Positions 25,543 through 35,202 of a stretch of 64,000 nt of DNA are shown one piece after another. Source of the DNA: Planctomycetaceae bacterium (GTDB lineage Bacteria > Planctomycetota > Planctomycetia > Pirellulales > Lacipirellulaceae); NCBI GenBank assembly GCA_003233055.1, contig QIKP01000054.1:20524-84523 (forward strand), in the 5' to 3' direction. Both the position numbers and the translations under genes were made by a program. Numbering within the stretch: position 1 is the stretch's first letter; each line of letters starts with the position of its first letter. The notes beneath the pieces were generated by a model. It ran no database searches and was not told where the DNA came from. It saw nothing but the letters and a program-made list of their open reading frames with translations.

Positions 25543-26268
25543 TTACCCGCCGATCGGGACGCCTTCCCACAAAGCCGATCCAACGCGAACGATCGTCGCC
25601 CCTTCGGCGATGGCGACCTCGAAGTCGCCCGTCATGCCCATCGAAAGTTCGGGGAGGTGCGGCAGGTGCTTGTCTCGTAGCTCCCGCAACGCGGCAAAGT
25701 TCCTGGCCGCCGTCACTTCGCCCCCGCCACGAGCCGCCATGGTCATCAAGCCAACCACGTCAACGGCCTCGTAGCCCTCCAGATGGGGTGCGATCTCGAG
25801 GAGGGCCTCGGGCGTGAATCCCTGTTTCTCGGCTTCGCCCGAGCAATTGACTTCTAGCAGCAGACGAGGCCGAACACCTTGCTTGGTTGCCTGGACCTCG
25901 ATCGCATCGAGCAGACGCCGGCTATCGACGCTGTGAATGCAACGGACCACCGAAAGGGTGCGGGCGACCTTGTTTCGCTGCAAGTGACCGATCAAATGCC
26001 AACGGATATCGCCGGCGACTGGAACATCAACGGGAGTTTGAAGGAGCGAGACATCCGTCGCTCGGTCGGCCAGCTGTTGCGGCCGGCTTTCCCCCAGGTC
26101 GCGGCAGCCGGCCGCCACGAGGGCGGCTACCTCGCGCGGGCCAACGTACTTGGTCACCCCGACGAGAGTCACGTCACTGGCCGATCGACCTGCCTTTTCC
26201 GCTGCCTTGGCGATGCGCTGGTAGACACGTTGCAAATTGTCCGCAATCGTGGAAGCAAGATCGCCCAT
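25543..26268 (-). CDS. yggS: PLP homeostasis protein, YggS/PROSC family
   Basis: From the ATG at 26266-26268 the protein is 241 residues, the normal size. The PLP-lysine motif is [11 protein letters not shown] (about residues 34-44), followed by [12 protein letters not shown] (the family's GENYVQE-like turn), [45 protein letters not shown] and the C-terminal [28 protein letters not shown]-like end. These proteins bind and buffer pyridoxal phosphate without known catalysis. The frame is open far upstream, but the family domain begins at this ATG. It lies 188 bases before ispG. Confidence 0.93.
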   Translation of the reverse strand: [241 protein letters not shown]

Positions 26269-26393
26269 CGGAGGTCTACCCGTTTTGCGGCAACAGCCGG
26301 CCCGCCACGCGGTCCGTGCTCTCGAAAGCTTGAATCGACTTAGGGCCTCACCGACTGCGTGGCGGTCGGTCGAAGGGCAACCGCGGATCGCCG

Positions 26394-28310
26394 TTAGACC
26401 GGTTCGACTTCGATCAGGTCTTCCAATTCGCCGGTGCGTAGGAAGCGACCAATGAGCATTTCGGCAGAGCTGTTCTGTCCCAAGAGCGTCCGGTTGGCGG
26501 GGGGGGCGAGCGAGCGGTAGAGCAGCCACTGGGAGTCGCCGCTCTGCACGCGATAACCGGCCGCCACCTCTTTGGATACCGGCTCGAGCGACTCCGCGAC
26601 GGTCAATTGCCGCCAGGTCCGTTTCTTGGCCGCTCGCTTGGACCGCAAATCGATCCAAAGGGGGCAGCTCAATCGTGCGCCAGTCGCGCGATGGTCGAGT
26701 TGCAACTCGGCTCCACTGCTGGCGAGTTCTCCCCCCCGCGTTTCCACCCGCCACTCTGCAAGTGCCAGCGGCAACAGTGCAGCGCGCGTCGCGCCTCGGG
26801 CATCGACCAACCGCCCGTCGCGAGTTTCTGGCTCTGGCGCAAAGAGAGTCCCGTCATGCAAGGGCAGGCCCATGTGGTGGCACCACTCGCCCGCCATGTC
26901 TTTCGGAGCATGCAAGATGTCGTGCAACAGCAAGAACCCCTCTTCTTTGCCCAGAAGTATTTGCCGTTCGAGTCGGGCTCCCCCCTTCAAGTCGATGGCC
27001 AGGTCGAGAAAATCGCAATCCTCGTCACTGGACCAACACTGCTGTTCCCATTCCCCCGTCGGCTCGAGTTGCTTGCCATCCAAGAGCGTCTCGGTCGCCC
27101 ATCGCCCGGAAAAGAGGGGCCGGCCTTGCGATTCGATTTCGATTCGCATCTCCGGCTTCGAATAGTCGACCAGTGCGCGACAGGCCTTCGCATCCCAACC
27201 ATTGGACAAGATTGCAAGGCTCGACCATTCCGACTCGGCACTCGCATCGGGCAGCCCCTCGTCGTCCATTTTGATCTTAGCCGTGACGAGCAGGGATCCC
27301 AGTCTCGCCTTTGCCGCGAGCAAGTCGCCCTCCTCCCCGACCAGGTCGAGTGCCAGGTCGAGCGCACCGGCGGGCCAGTGGCGCAGCTTCTCTTCGACGA
27401 GCATCGGCTGCCCCTCCATGCGCGACAGCTTGATCGTTTGCGTGAGGAGCCACTCAAACTGCGTCTCCGCTTTCCCGGACCAACAATTCTTCTTGAGCTT
27501 CTCGCCGATGGCCCGACAGCGGGTCCAACTGGCGAAGAGAGTGGGCAACACCGGGAGCAGGCAGGCATCGACGAGCCCTTCGCCATCGGTTGCCGCAAGC
27601 AACTGGTCGCCAAGAAACTTCCGTGTTGCGGGACGCAACTCTTGAAAGGGTTTGATTTCGGGAAGCTGAACACTGAGGACCAGCGGCAACTCGCCTCCGA
27701 GAAGCGTCGCGACGAGTACCTCGCTAGCAACGAGATCTTCGGCCGCCTCCGATTGCTGAGCCTGCGCAACATGGCGGAGCGTGAAAGCGAGCCGCCACCA
27801 CTGCGTCGCGTCGAGATGGGCTGCCAAATGCGGCAACCGGTAGGCGACGGCGACAGCCTGCAGGGCAAGGCCGACCGGGAGGGAAACATCGTCCCGCAAC
27901 TCCTCCATCTCCTGAAGGAAGTGCGCCAGTATCGACTCGATATCGGCAGCCTCAGGACTTCCGGGACTTTTCAGCTTTTGATCGACAACGGAATGATCCA
28001 ACAGGGGAGGCTCGCTGGAGGCTTCTTCCGCAGCGGGGGATCCCCAGTCGAGCGGCGTCCCCTTTCCTCGAAACAGGCGTCGCAACTCGGCAGGGACTTT
28101 TCGCTGGGCCAGGTGTTCGGTCCACTGTTCCCAAGCCGCCGCCAGCCCTAAGGGACTCTCACCGCCACTTAGCGCTTTGGGGGCCGATTTATGCCAAAGC
28201 AGCCCCTCTTGCCAATCGGACAGCATCCGTTGCCGATCGGAGGTGCGCTCCGAAGGACGATCCTTGGTCTCTGGGGGAGAATTTTTTGGAACTGGAATCG
28301 TTGTGGACAT
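26394..28310 (-). CDS. Unrecognised 638-residue protein
   Basis: I do not recognise a family with confidence. There is no signal peptide; the N-terminal 100 residues are polar (SPPETKDRPSERTSD). The middle (about 120-360) is helical, rich in Leu and Ala, with WLLTQTIKLSRME. The C-terminal 250 residues are beta-rich (EMRIEIESQGRPLFSG, DLAIDLKGGARLERQILLG) and faintly recall the beta-sandwich at the end of heparinase II/III-like proteins. The start is the ATG at 28308-28310 with an AGGGA site. It ends 125 bases before yggS and is divergent from the YdjY-PQQ gene, 107 bases apart. Confidence 0.7.
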   Translation of the reverse strand: MSTTIPVPKNSPPETKDRPSERTSDRQRMLSDWQEGLLWHKSAPKALSGGESPLGLAAAWEQWTEHLAQRKVPAELRRLFRGKGTPLDWGSPAAEEASSEPPLLDHSVVDQKLKSPGSPEAADIESILAHFLQEMEELRDDVSLPVGLALQAVAVAYRLPHLAAHLDATQWWRLAFTLRHVAQAQQSEAAEDLVASEVLVATLLGGELPLVLSVQLPEIKPFQELRPATRKFLGDQLLAATDGEGLVDACLLPVLPTLFASWTRCRAIGEKLKKNCWSGKAETQFEWLLTQTIKLSRMEGQPMLVEEKLRHWPAGALDLALDLVGEEGDLLAAKARLGSLLVTAKIKMDDEGLPDASAESEWSSLAILSNGWDAKACRALVDYSKPEMRIEIESQGRPLFSGRWATETLLDGKQLEPTGEWEQQCWSSDEDCDFLDLAIDLKGGARLERQILLGKEEGFLLLHDILHAPKDMAGEWCHHMGLPLHDGTLFAPEPETRDGRLVDARGATRAALLPLALAEWRVETRGGELASSGAELQLDHRATGARLSCPLWIDLRSKRAAKKRTWRQLTVAESLEPVSKEVAAGYRVQSGDSQWLLYRSLAPPANRTLLGQNSSAEMLIGRFLRTGELEDLIEVEPV

Positions 28311-28417
28311 CACTTCCCTGATAGAATGCCGAGTTAGATTGAAAATTTCACCGCTGCAAAATATCACCGCTGCATTGGCGGCGATCCAGCGCCCAAGCGA
28401 GTAGAGGACCCCCCTTC

Positions 28418-30451
28418 ATGCCTTTGCCTACAGCATACCGTTCGTTCCGCACGTCGGCCAGCCAGCCGTTCGCTCGGGTAGTGCTCGTACTCCTGGCGCT
28501 TCTGGTTCTCCCGAAGCCGCGCACCTCCCAAGCGGAATCCCCCCCTGGCGAGGCCGCTTCAGCGGCTGGGGATTTGGCCGCTGAAGCAGCCTCACCAGCC
28601 CCCCCCCAACTCCCTCCTCCCAAAGATGCGAGGCAACTCTCCAAAACCGATCAAGCATGGATTCATTCGGACAAGGGCTCGGTCATCGTGGATGGGCATG
28701 TCTCCTTGAGACGCGGCATCCTGGAGATGTTTGCCTGCACAAAAAACACCAAGGAGCATGAGTCGATCGTCGCGGTCGACTCCAAGGCGTTCGTCCTTCA
28801 CGCCGCCCTGCTCGCCATCGGTGCCAAGCCAGGGGGGACCGCCACCTTTTATCCCGAGTACAAGGCACCTCATGGCACACAGATCGACATCGACGTCCAC
28901 TGGCTCAACGAAAAAGGCGAACCCCAAAAAATGCGAGCCCAAGACTGGATACGGGAAGCAGGCTCGAAGAAACCAATGAATTTGCCCTGGGTCTTCGCAG
29001 GGAGCGGATTTTGGAACGACCAAGAATCGGGGCGGCAAGGCTACTTGGCGGAAGGTGGCGAGTTGATCTGCGTTAGCAATTTCGGTGAGGCGATGCTCGA
29101 TCTGCCGGCTGAAATGTCCAACCAAAATGAGAGCCTGTTGTTCGAGGCACGTACCGAAAACATCCCACCGCTCGGCTGGCCTGTCCGGCTCGTGCTCAAG
29201 CCTGTTTTGAAGAAAGACAACACGACATCCTCTTTGGCCGAGTCGACGTCTTCGATCTCTTCGACGAAAAATTTCAACTGGCCCCAATGGCTCGGGCCAC
29301 AAAGGAATGGCCTCACCGAAGAGACGGGACTCCTGCAAGAGTGGCCCGACCAAGGGCCCGACCAAGTCTGGGTTAGCCAGAAGATAGGGCTCGGTTACGC
29401 CGGGCCAGCCATTGTCGATGGCGTTCTCTACATCATGGGGACCCGTGACGAGTCGAGTTATCTCTTTGCGCTCGACGCCAATACGGGCCAAGAGCGATGG
29501 GCCTCGAAGATAGCAACGATGCTCCAAAACGGCTGGGGCGACGGCCCTCGCAGCACGCCGACGGTCGACCACGATCGAGTCTACGCCTTTGCAGCAGGTG
29601 GAACGCTTGTTTGTTGTCGAACCTCGAACGGCGAAGAGTTGTGGCGCGTCACCATGCAAGACTTGGGCGGCAAGATACCGACCTGGGGCTACGCCGAATC
29701 GCCTCTCGTTGATGGCGAACGGGTTCTCTGCACGCCAGGCGGCAAAAATGGGGCGATTGCCTCGCTCGATAAGACGACCGGAAAACTAAAGTGGCAAAGT
29801 TCTGAGATTACTGACGGCGCTCACTATTCCTCGATCATGAAGAGCAGCTATGGAGGCGCACCGCAGTACATCCGACTCCTCTCAAAACGGGCCATCGGTG
29901 TTGCCGCGTCGGATGGGCGACTGCTCTGGGAAACCCCCTTCCCCGGTCGTGTGGCGGTCATCCCTACGCCAATCGTCCGCGGCAATCAGATTTACCTCAC
30001 CGCAGGCTACGGCGCAGGATGCCAGTTGCTCGAGTTGGGCAAAGAGGGAAAAAGCATCACGCCAACCTACCAGAAAAAATTCATGAAGAACCAGCATGGA
30101 GGGGTGATTCTTCTCGACGACCATCTCTACGGCTACTCCGACGGCGTTGGTTGGCTCTGCCAAGAATGGGCGACTGGCAAGAAAGTGTGGAACAACAAAA
30201 AGGACCTCGGCAAAGGAGCCATCGGATACGCCGATGGGAGGTTCTACTGCCTCAGCGAGCAAAGTGGCGAAGTCGTGCTGATTGAGGCAACTCCCGAAGC
30301 CTGGCGCGAGCGAGGACGCTTCACCCTCTCGCCACAGACCGACCAGCGCAGCCCGAAGGGTGCTATTTGGGTCCACCCGGTCATCGTGAACGGCAAGCTC
30401 TACTTACGCGACCAGGAATTGTTATTTTGCTTCGATGTGAAAGAAAAATAA
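28418..30451 (+). CDS. YdjY-like domain fused to PQQ-type beta-propeller, exported
   Basis: A basic N-terminus and hydrophobic stretch (about 19-33) form a signal peptide. Residues 40-65 are Ala/Pro-rich, encoded by a palindromic repeat. The YdjY-like region (about 72-265) includes VIVDGHVSLRRGILEMFACT, KNTKEHESIVAVDSKAFVLHA and WVFAGSGFW. From about 285 on, NWPQWLGPQRNGLTEETGLL starts a PQQ/BamB-like propeller with blade repeats such as LFALDANTGQERWASK, CRTSNGEELWRV and LDKTTGKLKWQS. No enzyme active site is evident; such proteins usually act as periplasmic scaffolds or binding modules. ATG at 28418 has GAGG upstream. It converges on the DUF6268 gene with 17 bases between stops. Confidence 0.85.
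   Translation: MPLPTAYRSFRTSASQPFARVVLVLLALLVLPKPRTSQAESPPGEAASAAGDLAAEAASPAPPQLPPPKDARQLSKTDQAWIHSDKGSVIVDGHVSLRRGILEMFACTKNTKEHESIVAVDSKAFVLHAALLAIGAKPGGTATFYPEYKAPHGTQIDIDVHWLNEKGEPQKMRAQDWIREAGSKKPMNLPWVFAGSGFWNDQESGRQGYLAEGGELICVSNFGEAMLDLPAEMSNQNESLLFEARTENIPPLGWPVRLVLKPVLKKDNTTSSLAESTSSISSTKNFNWPQWLGPQRNGLTEETGLLQEWPDQGPDQVWVSQKIGLGYAGPAIVDGVLYIMGTRDESSYLFALDANTGQERWASKIATMLQNGWGDGPRSTPTVDHDRVYAFAAGGTLVCCRTSNGEELWRVTMQDLGGKIPTWGYAESPLVDGERVLCTPGGKNGAIASLDKTTGKLKWQSSEITDGAHYSSIMKSSYGGAPQYIRLLSKRAIGVAASDGRLLWETPFPGRVAVIPTPIVRGNQIYLTAGYGAGCQLLELGKEGKSITPTYQKKFMKNQHGGVILLDDHLYGYSDGVGWLCQEWATGKKVWNNKKDLGKGAIGYADGRFYCLSEQSGEVVLIEATPEAWRERGRFTLSPQTDQRSPKGAIWVHPVIVNGKLYLRDQELLFCFDVKEK
28543..28591. 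repeat. Palindromic repeat inside the YdjY-PQQ gene, copy 2
   Basis: CCCTGGCGAGGCCGCTTCAG continuing to 28570 repeats the element at 3652-3678; a second inverted half, GGCCGCTGAAGCAGCC, lies at 28576-28591. Read in frame it gives GEAASAAGDLAAEAASP, which falls in the linker after the signal peptide. The protein tolerates it because the region is unstructured. Confidence 0.75.
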
Positions 30452-30468
30452 CGGCTACACGAGCGGCT

Positions 30469-31536
30469 TCAATACGCAAACACCGCACGGACGAAAACCG
30501 TATCGTCGATTTCGATGTCGGTCGCTACCGAGTCGTACTCCAATTCGCGGCCAAAGATATAACCGAATTCCCATCGGTGCGAGAGCCCGCCGATCTGCTT
30601 TCGTTCGGTGCCGACCAAGAGTCGGTAGTCGCTGTAACTGAGATTGTCGTCCGCGCCGCTGGCCCGCTGCACTGCCCAGATGCCGCCACCAAATTCCGCG
30701 GCGACGTACCACCAACGTTCGTCGTAGCCAGGGGCTCCCTGCGACCAAGTCCGCCAGGCGACGCGAGGCTGCGGAAAAATCAGTTCGTACCGTAGGTCGT
30801 CCGTCGTGTAGGTCCAGCCCACCACCGGCACGACACTCACGCCCGCCCGGTTCAAGTAGGCCACGCCAACGATCCACTTCGTCTCGGGCGACGATTCGTA
30901 GATGCCAACCGCCCGGCCACTCACGCGAAAAGCATCGCTTGCGTCCAAGCTACGGTCGTCTCCATACGTTCCGAGCGTGACGGCCGCATTGAGAATCCAG
31001 CGATCGGAAAGTCGGCGAAGGTGGTTCAGCTTAAGTTCGATATCATGCAGGCGAGAGGGGACATCAATGAAGTCGGGCCCCTCCAGGAACCGGGCCGTGT
31101 ACTCCGGCGTGATGGTGAGTGGCTGATGGCGTTGAAGGAAAGGGACCGCCGTGACGACGTTGGTCTTGACTTCGGTCATGCCGAGGCCGTCGCTCTGAAA
31201 TCGTGGCATCGAGGTAACACCGAAGTGGATTTTCTGAAAAAATCCCGACCGTGAGCCAGGCGGGATCAGGTTCCCCAGATCGCGTCGCGCCGCCGATTCT
31301 TCGACAGGATAATCGTACCCACCCAAAAAGCGGGGCGAGTGGTCGACCGGTATCTCGACTTCCCCGTTGGTCCAAGGGCTACTGGTGTAAGGCTCCACCA
31401 ACACCGGAGCGGTGTTGGCCTCGTAGCTCGGCATCCGGTACGCTTCGCTCGGCCAGGGTCCGTTTTGCGCAGCGGCCAACGAGGGGAGCAGCAAGCCCAC
31501 GCCGATCGCGACAACGGATAGAATTCGTTTCCACAT
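30469..31536 (-). CDS. DUF6268-like outer-membrane beta-barrel protein A
   Basis: A signal peptide, MWKRILSVVAIGVGLLLPSL, ends in AAAQ. The mature 330 residues alternate polar and aromatic residues as barrel strands: FGVTSMPRFQSDGLGM, LTITPEYTARFLEGP, RWILNAAVTLGTYGDD, RYELIFPQPRVAWR and HRWEFGYIFGRELEYDS, ending in FVRAVFAY with a terminal aromatic residue as outer-membrane barrels do. It matches the adjacent gene product over the C-terminal half (WWYVAAEFGGG against WWFYVSGEYGGG). ATG at 31534-31536 was chosen for the signal peptide. Porin, enzyme or structural role is not known. Confidence 0.8.
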   Translation of the reverse strand: MWKRILSVVAIGVGLLLPSLAAAQNGPWPSEAYRMPSYEANTAPVLVEPYTSSPWTNGEVEIPVDHSPRFLGGYDYPVEESAARRDLGNLIPPGSRSGFFQKIHFGVTSMPRFQSDGLGMTEVKTNVVTAVPFLQRHQPLTITPEYTARFLEGPDFIDVPSRLHDIELKLNHLRRLSDRWILNAAVTLGTYGDDRSLDASDAFRVSGRAVGIYESSPETKWIVGVAYLNRAGVSVVPVVGWTYTTDDLRYELIFPQPRVAWRTWSQGAPGYDERWWYVAAEFGGGIWAVQRASGADDNLSYSDYRLLVGTERKQIGGLSHRWEFGYIFGRELEYDSVATDIEIDDTVFVRAVFAY

Positions 31537-31574
31537 AACCTGTGTGCCGCTGGCGGATAAGCCTAGACGCCTCG

Positions 31575-32939
31575 TCAAAAATCGACCCCTGCGCGGACCA
31601 TCACGGTCTCGTCGGGCGTCGTGCTGATCGGCATGGCACTATCGAACAAGATTTCGCGGTCGAAGACGTAGCCGACTTCCAAGTGCCCGCGAACCAAAGT
31701 CGAGGTCTCCCATTCGACGCCCAGCATGACGCGCAGGTCGTTGTAGTCGATCCGGTCATCGAGTCCCGCGCGGTTGACGGTCCACGACCCACCGCCATAC
31801 TCGCCAGAAACATAGAACCACCACTCCGTATTGCCCACCGACTGGATGCGCCGCCGCAACTTCGGATTGGGGAAGACAAAGTAGAGGTCCCAATCGAGAT
31901 CGGGCCTCCAATGGATACCACCCGCTGGCAGCAGCTTGACCCGGAGTCGATCGAGATAGACCACCCCGACCAGCACTTCCATCTGTGGTGATACCGAGAT
32001 CACCCCGAGGCCACGTCCCAGGATTCGCACCGAATCGCTGCTAACCGAGTCAAAGTCAGTCCAGACGCCGGTCCGAAGCCCCAATTCCGCACCAAACCAC
32101 TCGAACGGCTGAGGATACCAAGAGAGATCGACGTAGGCGTCGTAGAGTTGCCCCGGCAGGTCGGGGCCACGAGGATCCATCATGGGCGGCATCGGGTCGC
32201 CGATCGGACCGCCCAACCAATTCCAGGCAATCCCGGGCGTTACCAAGAGGGGCGTTTCGATGTTGTGCATCACGGGAATACCAAATGTGGCGGCCAGTTC
32301 CAGACGGTTGACCTCAAAATCTTCGGTCCCCCCACTTCCTGCTAGCCAAGTATGTTCCACTCCGACTCGCTGCAAGAACTTTTGGAAACGGACCAACCCG
32401 CCATCTGAACCTTGGTAGCCATACGCCCCCTGTTGCCAATCAAAAGGGAGCCCATCGGTGAAGATGCCACGCTCGGCTGGAAATCTGGTCGCCGGGATAG
32501 TCCCCGGCGCGCCTGGAGCCCCTTGCCATGCTCCGGCCGCTGGCTGCGGAGAAAATGGGGCGGAAGGGGTGTAGCTGTAAGGGAGGCTGGGGGGCGGCGG
32601 GCCGACTGCGGTGCCACTCACCGTGCCCGGCGCGTAGGCGTCGAACGCGGGGGGCGGACCGATGGGAACCCGACCGAAAGGAGGTGCCCCACCCTGGAAG
32701 GGAGTCAGCGAAGGAGCGGCAAACGTGCCAGGCCCCATCGTGGAAAACGGGGCCTGAACGGCGGGCGATTGCGGAAAGCCCTGCACCGGCTGAGATGGAA
32801 TCTGCACCCGCTGGCCTCGCACCACCGGCGCAACGCCTACCACGAGCAGTATTGCCAAGCATCTTGTTGTAATCCGCGTTCGCGACAACCTATCGTCTCC
32901 GCCTGCAGGGACCCTGTTTTCCGGCCCCGTCGATACCAA
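31575..32939 (-). CDS. DUF6268-like outer-membrane beta-barrel protein B with Pro-rich N-terminus
   Basis: A hydrophobic signal segment (about 26-42, CLAILLVVGVAPVVRGQ) is followed by about 120 residues of Pro/Ala/Gly-rich linker (QIPSQPVQGFPQSPAVQAPF). The barrel (about 170-454) includes VEHTWLAGSG, LLVTPGIAWNWLGG, YVDLSWYPQPFEWFGAELGL and GHLEVGYVFDREILFDS, ending in VMVRAGVDF. It is a tandem paralogue of the gene downstream, 38 bases apart, and the two may form a pair. The start is uncertain: TTG at 32937-32939, or TTG at 32886-32888 with GGAG nine bases upstream. The Pro-rich linker could cross peptidoglycan; that is inference. Confidence 0.78.
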   Translation of the reverse strand: MVSTGPENRVPAGGDDRLSRTRITTRCLAILLVVGVAPVVRGQRVQIPSQPVQGFPQSPAVQAPFSTMGPGTFAAPSLTPFQGGAPPFGRVPIGPPPAFDAYAPGTVSGTAVGPPPPSLPYSYTPSAPFSPQPAAGAWQGAPGAPGTIPATRFPAERGIFTDGLPFDWQQGAYGYQGSDGGLVRFQKFLQRVGVEHTWLAGSGGTEDFEVNRLELAATFGIPVMHNIETPLLVTPGIAWNWLGGPIGDPMPPMMDPRGPDLPGQLYDAYVDLSWYPQPFEWFGAELGLRTGVWTDFDSVSSDSVRILGRGLGVISVSPQMEVLVGVVYLDRLRVKLLPAGGIHWRPDLDWDLYFVFPNPKLRRRIQSVGNTEWWFYVSGEYGGGSWTVNRAGLDDRIDYNDLRVMLGVEWETSTLVRGHLEVGYVFDREILFDSAMPISTTPDETVMVRAGVDF

Positions 32940-33303
32940 CCGGCGGCCAGGGAGGTCAAGAGAGAAGGGCCCCTTTTTGCTGGCAATGCTATCGCCTCAT
33001 GCAACCGCGATCCAGCTTAGACGGGGCTGCTTGGAGCGGTTCCTGTCGCCTAGCCCTTCCCCATCGCGAGCTGCAGAGGTGGGGGGGACGCTGCCGGTTT
33101 AGACGAGTGCCTCTAGAGCGGCCACCTGCCGTTAGTCGGCGACTCTTGTCCTATCGATGTACTTCCGTCTGGCCCACTTTGTGCCCGCGATGTGTCGCAG
33201 CCAGGAGCTACCAGCATAACGCGTCTGGCCATCAGGAAACGCACCCACCACACAAGTCCGCCTACAAATCTCACGCATGATTAGTGGAGGTGGTATCGCG
33301 CAG
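32940..33303. other. Gap with no feature recognised
   Basis: These 364 bases lie between the PEP-CTERM gene stop and the start of barrel protein B. I see no gene, strong hairpin or repeat. The promoter of the barrel pair should be in the part near 32940. Confidence 0.5.
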
Positions 33304-35073
33304 CTAATTAGTGTGGGCTGGCCTGGCATGAGACCACCCATAGAGCAGACCGCAAGCGGATAATGCTAGTAGAATCGAAAGTGGCTCTGGAACCGCTTCA
33401 GGTGAAGGTCGCGACGCAAGATATCCTGCCGTTGACTTACTACCAAGGCTATCGCGCCAAATCGTATAATCTGCGGCATCAATTATTCCGTTGTTGTTCC
33501 CATCTGCGCCTTCGCCCAATCCAACCGATAGGCCAAAACTGTTTTTCCACTCTAGGTAATCTAACTCATTGACAGCACCATCATTATTGAAATCACCGGT
33601 TGAGATAGAAGTCGTTACTGCTACCAGATCAGAGACAAACAAACCACCTGAACCATCCTCAAAACGAACTGAAAACGCGACTTGGCCACGATCATTGAAA
33701 CCACGTTCGCCTACGAACTCTAAGTAGGTCACCGTACGCAGATCATTGGTGGAAGATTGTTGGTCAATGTCGAGAGGGCTTCCAACTCTCGCGATCAGAT
33801 GGAGATTGCCCTGCGTATCTTCTGCCCATATTCCAAGGCGATTCGAGCTGTCAATCGCACTAAATGCGACTTGACTACGGTTATTAAAAGCCAATTTTCG
33901 ACCTAACGCCGAACCAAATAATTCGTCCGTCCCAGGTGCCGACATTCCTTCGAGTGCAATTTGCCGAAGCCCTTCGCCAATTCCTTCGCCCCAGATTCCG
34001 TTAATCAATGTATTGGGGTCGCCCTCAGGAATCACACTACCTTGAAATGCCAATTTCCCAACATCGTTTAAAAGTGGACTAGAAAATCCAGAGAAGGTCG
34101 TCCCAAAGTCTGAAATCGATCCTGTCGAGGCAACTGGAGAAAGACTTGTCCCTCCAAGCCATAACCCAAAGGTATTGGTATCAGCCGATTTTGCTACCAA
34201 CGCAATTTGACCTGCGTTATTCAAGACTGGATCTCCTAGCGACGAGAACGAATCCTCCGGTTCGGGGAACGAGTCGGCAACTACAACGGTTTGAATCGTT
34301 GAGCTAGACGAGGCTATCATCACAGCGATATCGCCCGGCCTACCGATGCCATTCAACCTGCTGCGAAAAGCAACGACGCCACGATCATCTAACGCAGGAT
34401 CATCGAGCGTACCAATCGTCACTTGGTCATCCGATGGCTCTTCGAAGCGAGCGATAAGTGTTTGATCTCGCCATACAGAAGAATCCGCAAACCCTCCCGA
34501 GTTAAGATTATCCCCGAACAGACCGGCGAGGTAGGCGACTTCATTACGGGAGTTGAATTCAAGAAACGGGAGTACATTTCCAAAGAAACCGAAGGAGGCA
34601 CCTCCGGAGCCAGGTGCCTCCGAACCAGTTCTCGCAACAATGGTAGATGATTGCCCGCTAATTCGACGATGAATCGCTGTAGATCCATCGGATAGATCGC
34701 TAACGTAGGCGACGTTTCCTCGGCTGTTGAGTAAGAGCTCATCAAAACGACGGATCGTCGCCGTTTCGCCACCGCCAGAGATCGCATCTCCTTCTTGCGC
34801 TAAAAGCGTGAGTCGTGTCGCATCCCCCTGCGGCACTGTCCAAATGGCATTACGTAGTACTCCTGGGCCAGAAACGCTGCCGACGAACGCCAAGTCGCCA
34901 CGGTTGTTTAAGCTCACATCCGAGAAGAAGTTGAAATCGACTCCAATTCCAACATCCACTGCAGGCGAACCTTTCATCAAGATGGGGCGGGCTACCGGAA
35001 CTGCGTAAACGTAAGGTGAGCCTAGCGGACCAAGCATCCATCCCAGTAGTACTACTATCCATGATCGTGGCAT
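33304..35073 (-). CDS. Exported repeat protein with dockerin-like pair and PEP-CTERM anchor
   Basis: A signal peptide (MPRSWIVVLLGWMLGPLGSP) is followed by eight or so degenerate beta repeats of about 60 residues, each with an asparagine-containing turn and a following strand: SLNNRGDLAFVGSV, LLNSRGNVAYVSDL, FNSRNEVAYLAGLF, LDDRGVVAFRSRL, LNNAGQIALVAKS, FNNRSQVAFSAID and FNDRGQVAFSVRF. Two calcium-loop units, DFNNDGAVNELDYLEWKNS and DGNNNGIIDAADYTIWRDS, resemble dockerin type I. The end, VPEPLSILLALSACGLLYGW then RPAHTN, is a PEP-CTERM sorting signal for exosortase. AAGGAG eight bases before the ATG fixes the start. Base composition is visibly AT-richer than neighbours. Confidence 0.85.
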   Translation of the reverse strand: MPRSWIVVLLGWMLGPLGSPYVYAVPVARPILMKGSPAVDVGIGVDFNFFSDVSLNNRGDLAFVGSVSGPGVLRNAIWTVPQGDATRLTLLAQEGDAISGGGETATIRRFDELLLNSRGNVAYVSDLSDGSTAIHRRISGQSSTIVARTGSEAPGSGGASFGFFGNVLPFLEFNSRNEVAYLAGLFGDNLNSGGFADSSVWRDQTLIARFEEPSDDQVTIGTLDDPALDDRGVVAFRSRLNGIGRPGDIAVMIASSSSTIQTVVVADSFPEPEDSFSSLGDPVLNNAGQIALVAKSADTNTFGLWLGGTSLSPVASTGSISDFGTTFSGFSSPLLNDVGKLAFQGSVIPEGDPNTLINGIWGEGIGEGLRQIALEGMSAPGTDELFGSALGRKLAFNNRSQVAFSAIDSSNRLGIWAEDTQGNLHLIARVGSPLDIDQQSSTNDLRTVTYLEFVGERGFNDRGQVAFSVRFEDGSGGLFVSDLVAVTTSISTGDFNNDGAVNELDYLEWKNSFGLSVGLGEGADGNNNGIIDAADYTIWRDSLGSKSTAGYLASRPSPEAVPEPLSILLALSACGLLYGWSHARPAHTN

Positions 35074-35202
35074 ACGACACGCTCCTTGTTGTTAATACTC
35101 TTGCGGTGGCTCACACTGGCTGGTTCGCTCCAAACCGCCGTGCATGAATTTTTGATCGCCGAGTTGCCTTGGGTGCCGTATGAATCCATCATCTTCCACC
35201 GA

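Noticed and set aside
26269..26754. N-terminal extension of yggS by 162 codons
   Set aside because: YggS proteins start at the internal ATG, and the extension runs antisense-like over the end of the upstream gene.
26607..28151. 514-codon plus-strand frame
   Set aside because: Antisense to the unrecognised 638-residue gene. The minus frame has a ribosome-binding site and more protein-like composition, although neither has a known domain.
35074..35202. Possible toxin gene beside the antitoxin-like gene
   Set aside because: The short frame here (starting MMDSYGTQGNSAIK) has no PIN-domain acidic residues and ends within the PEP-CTERM gene leader.
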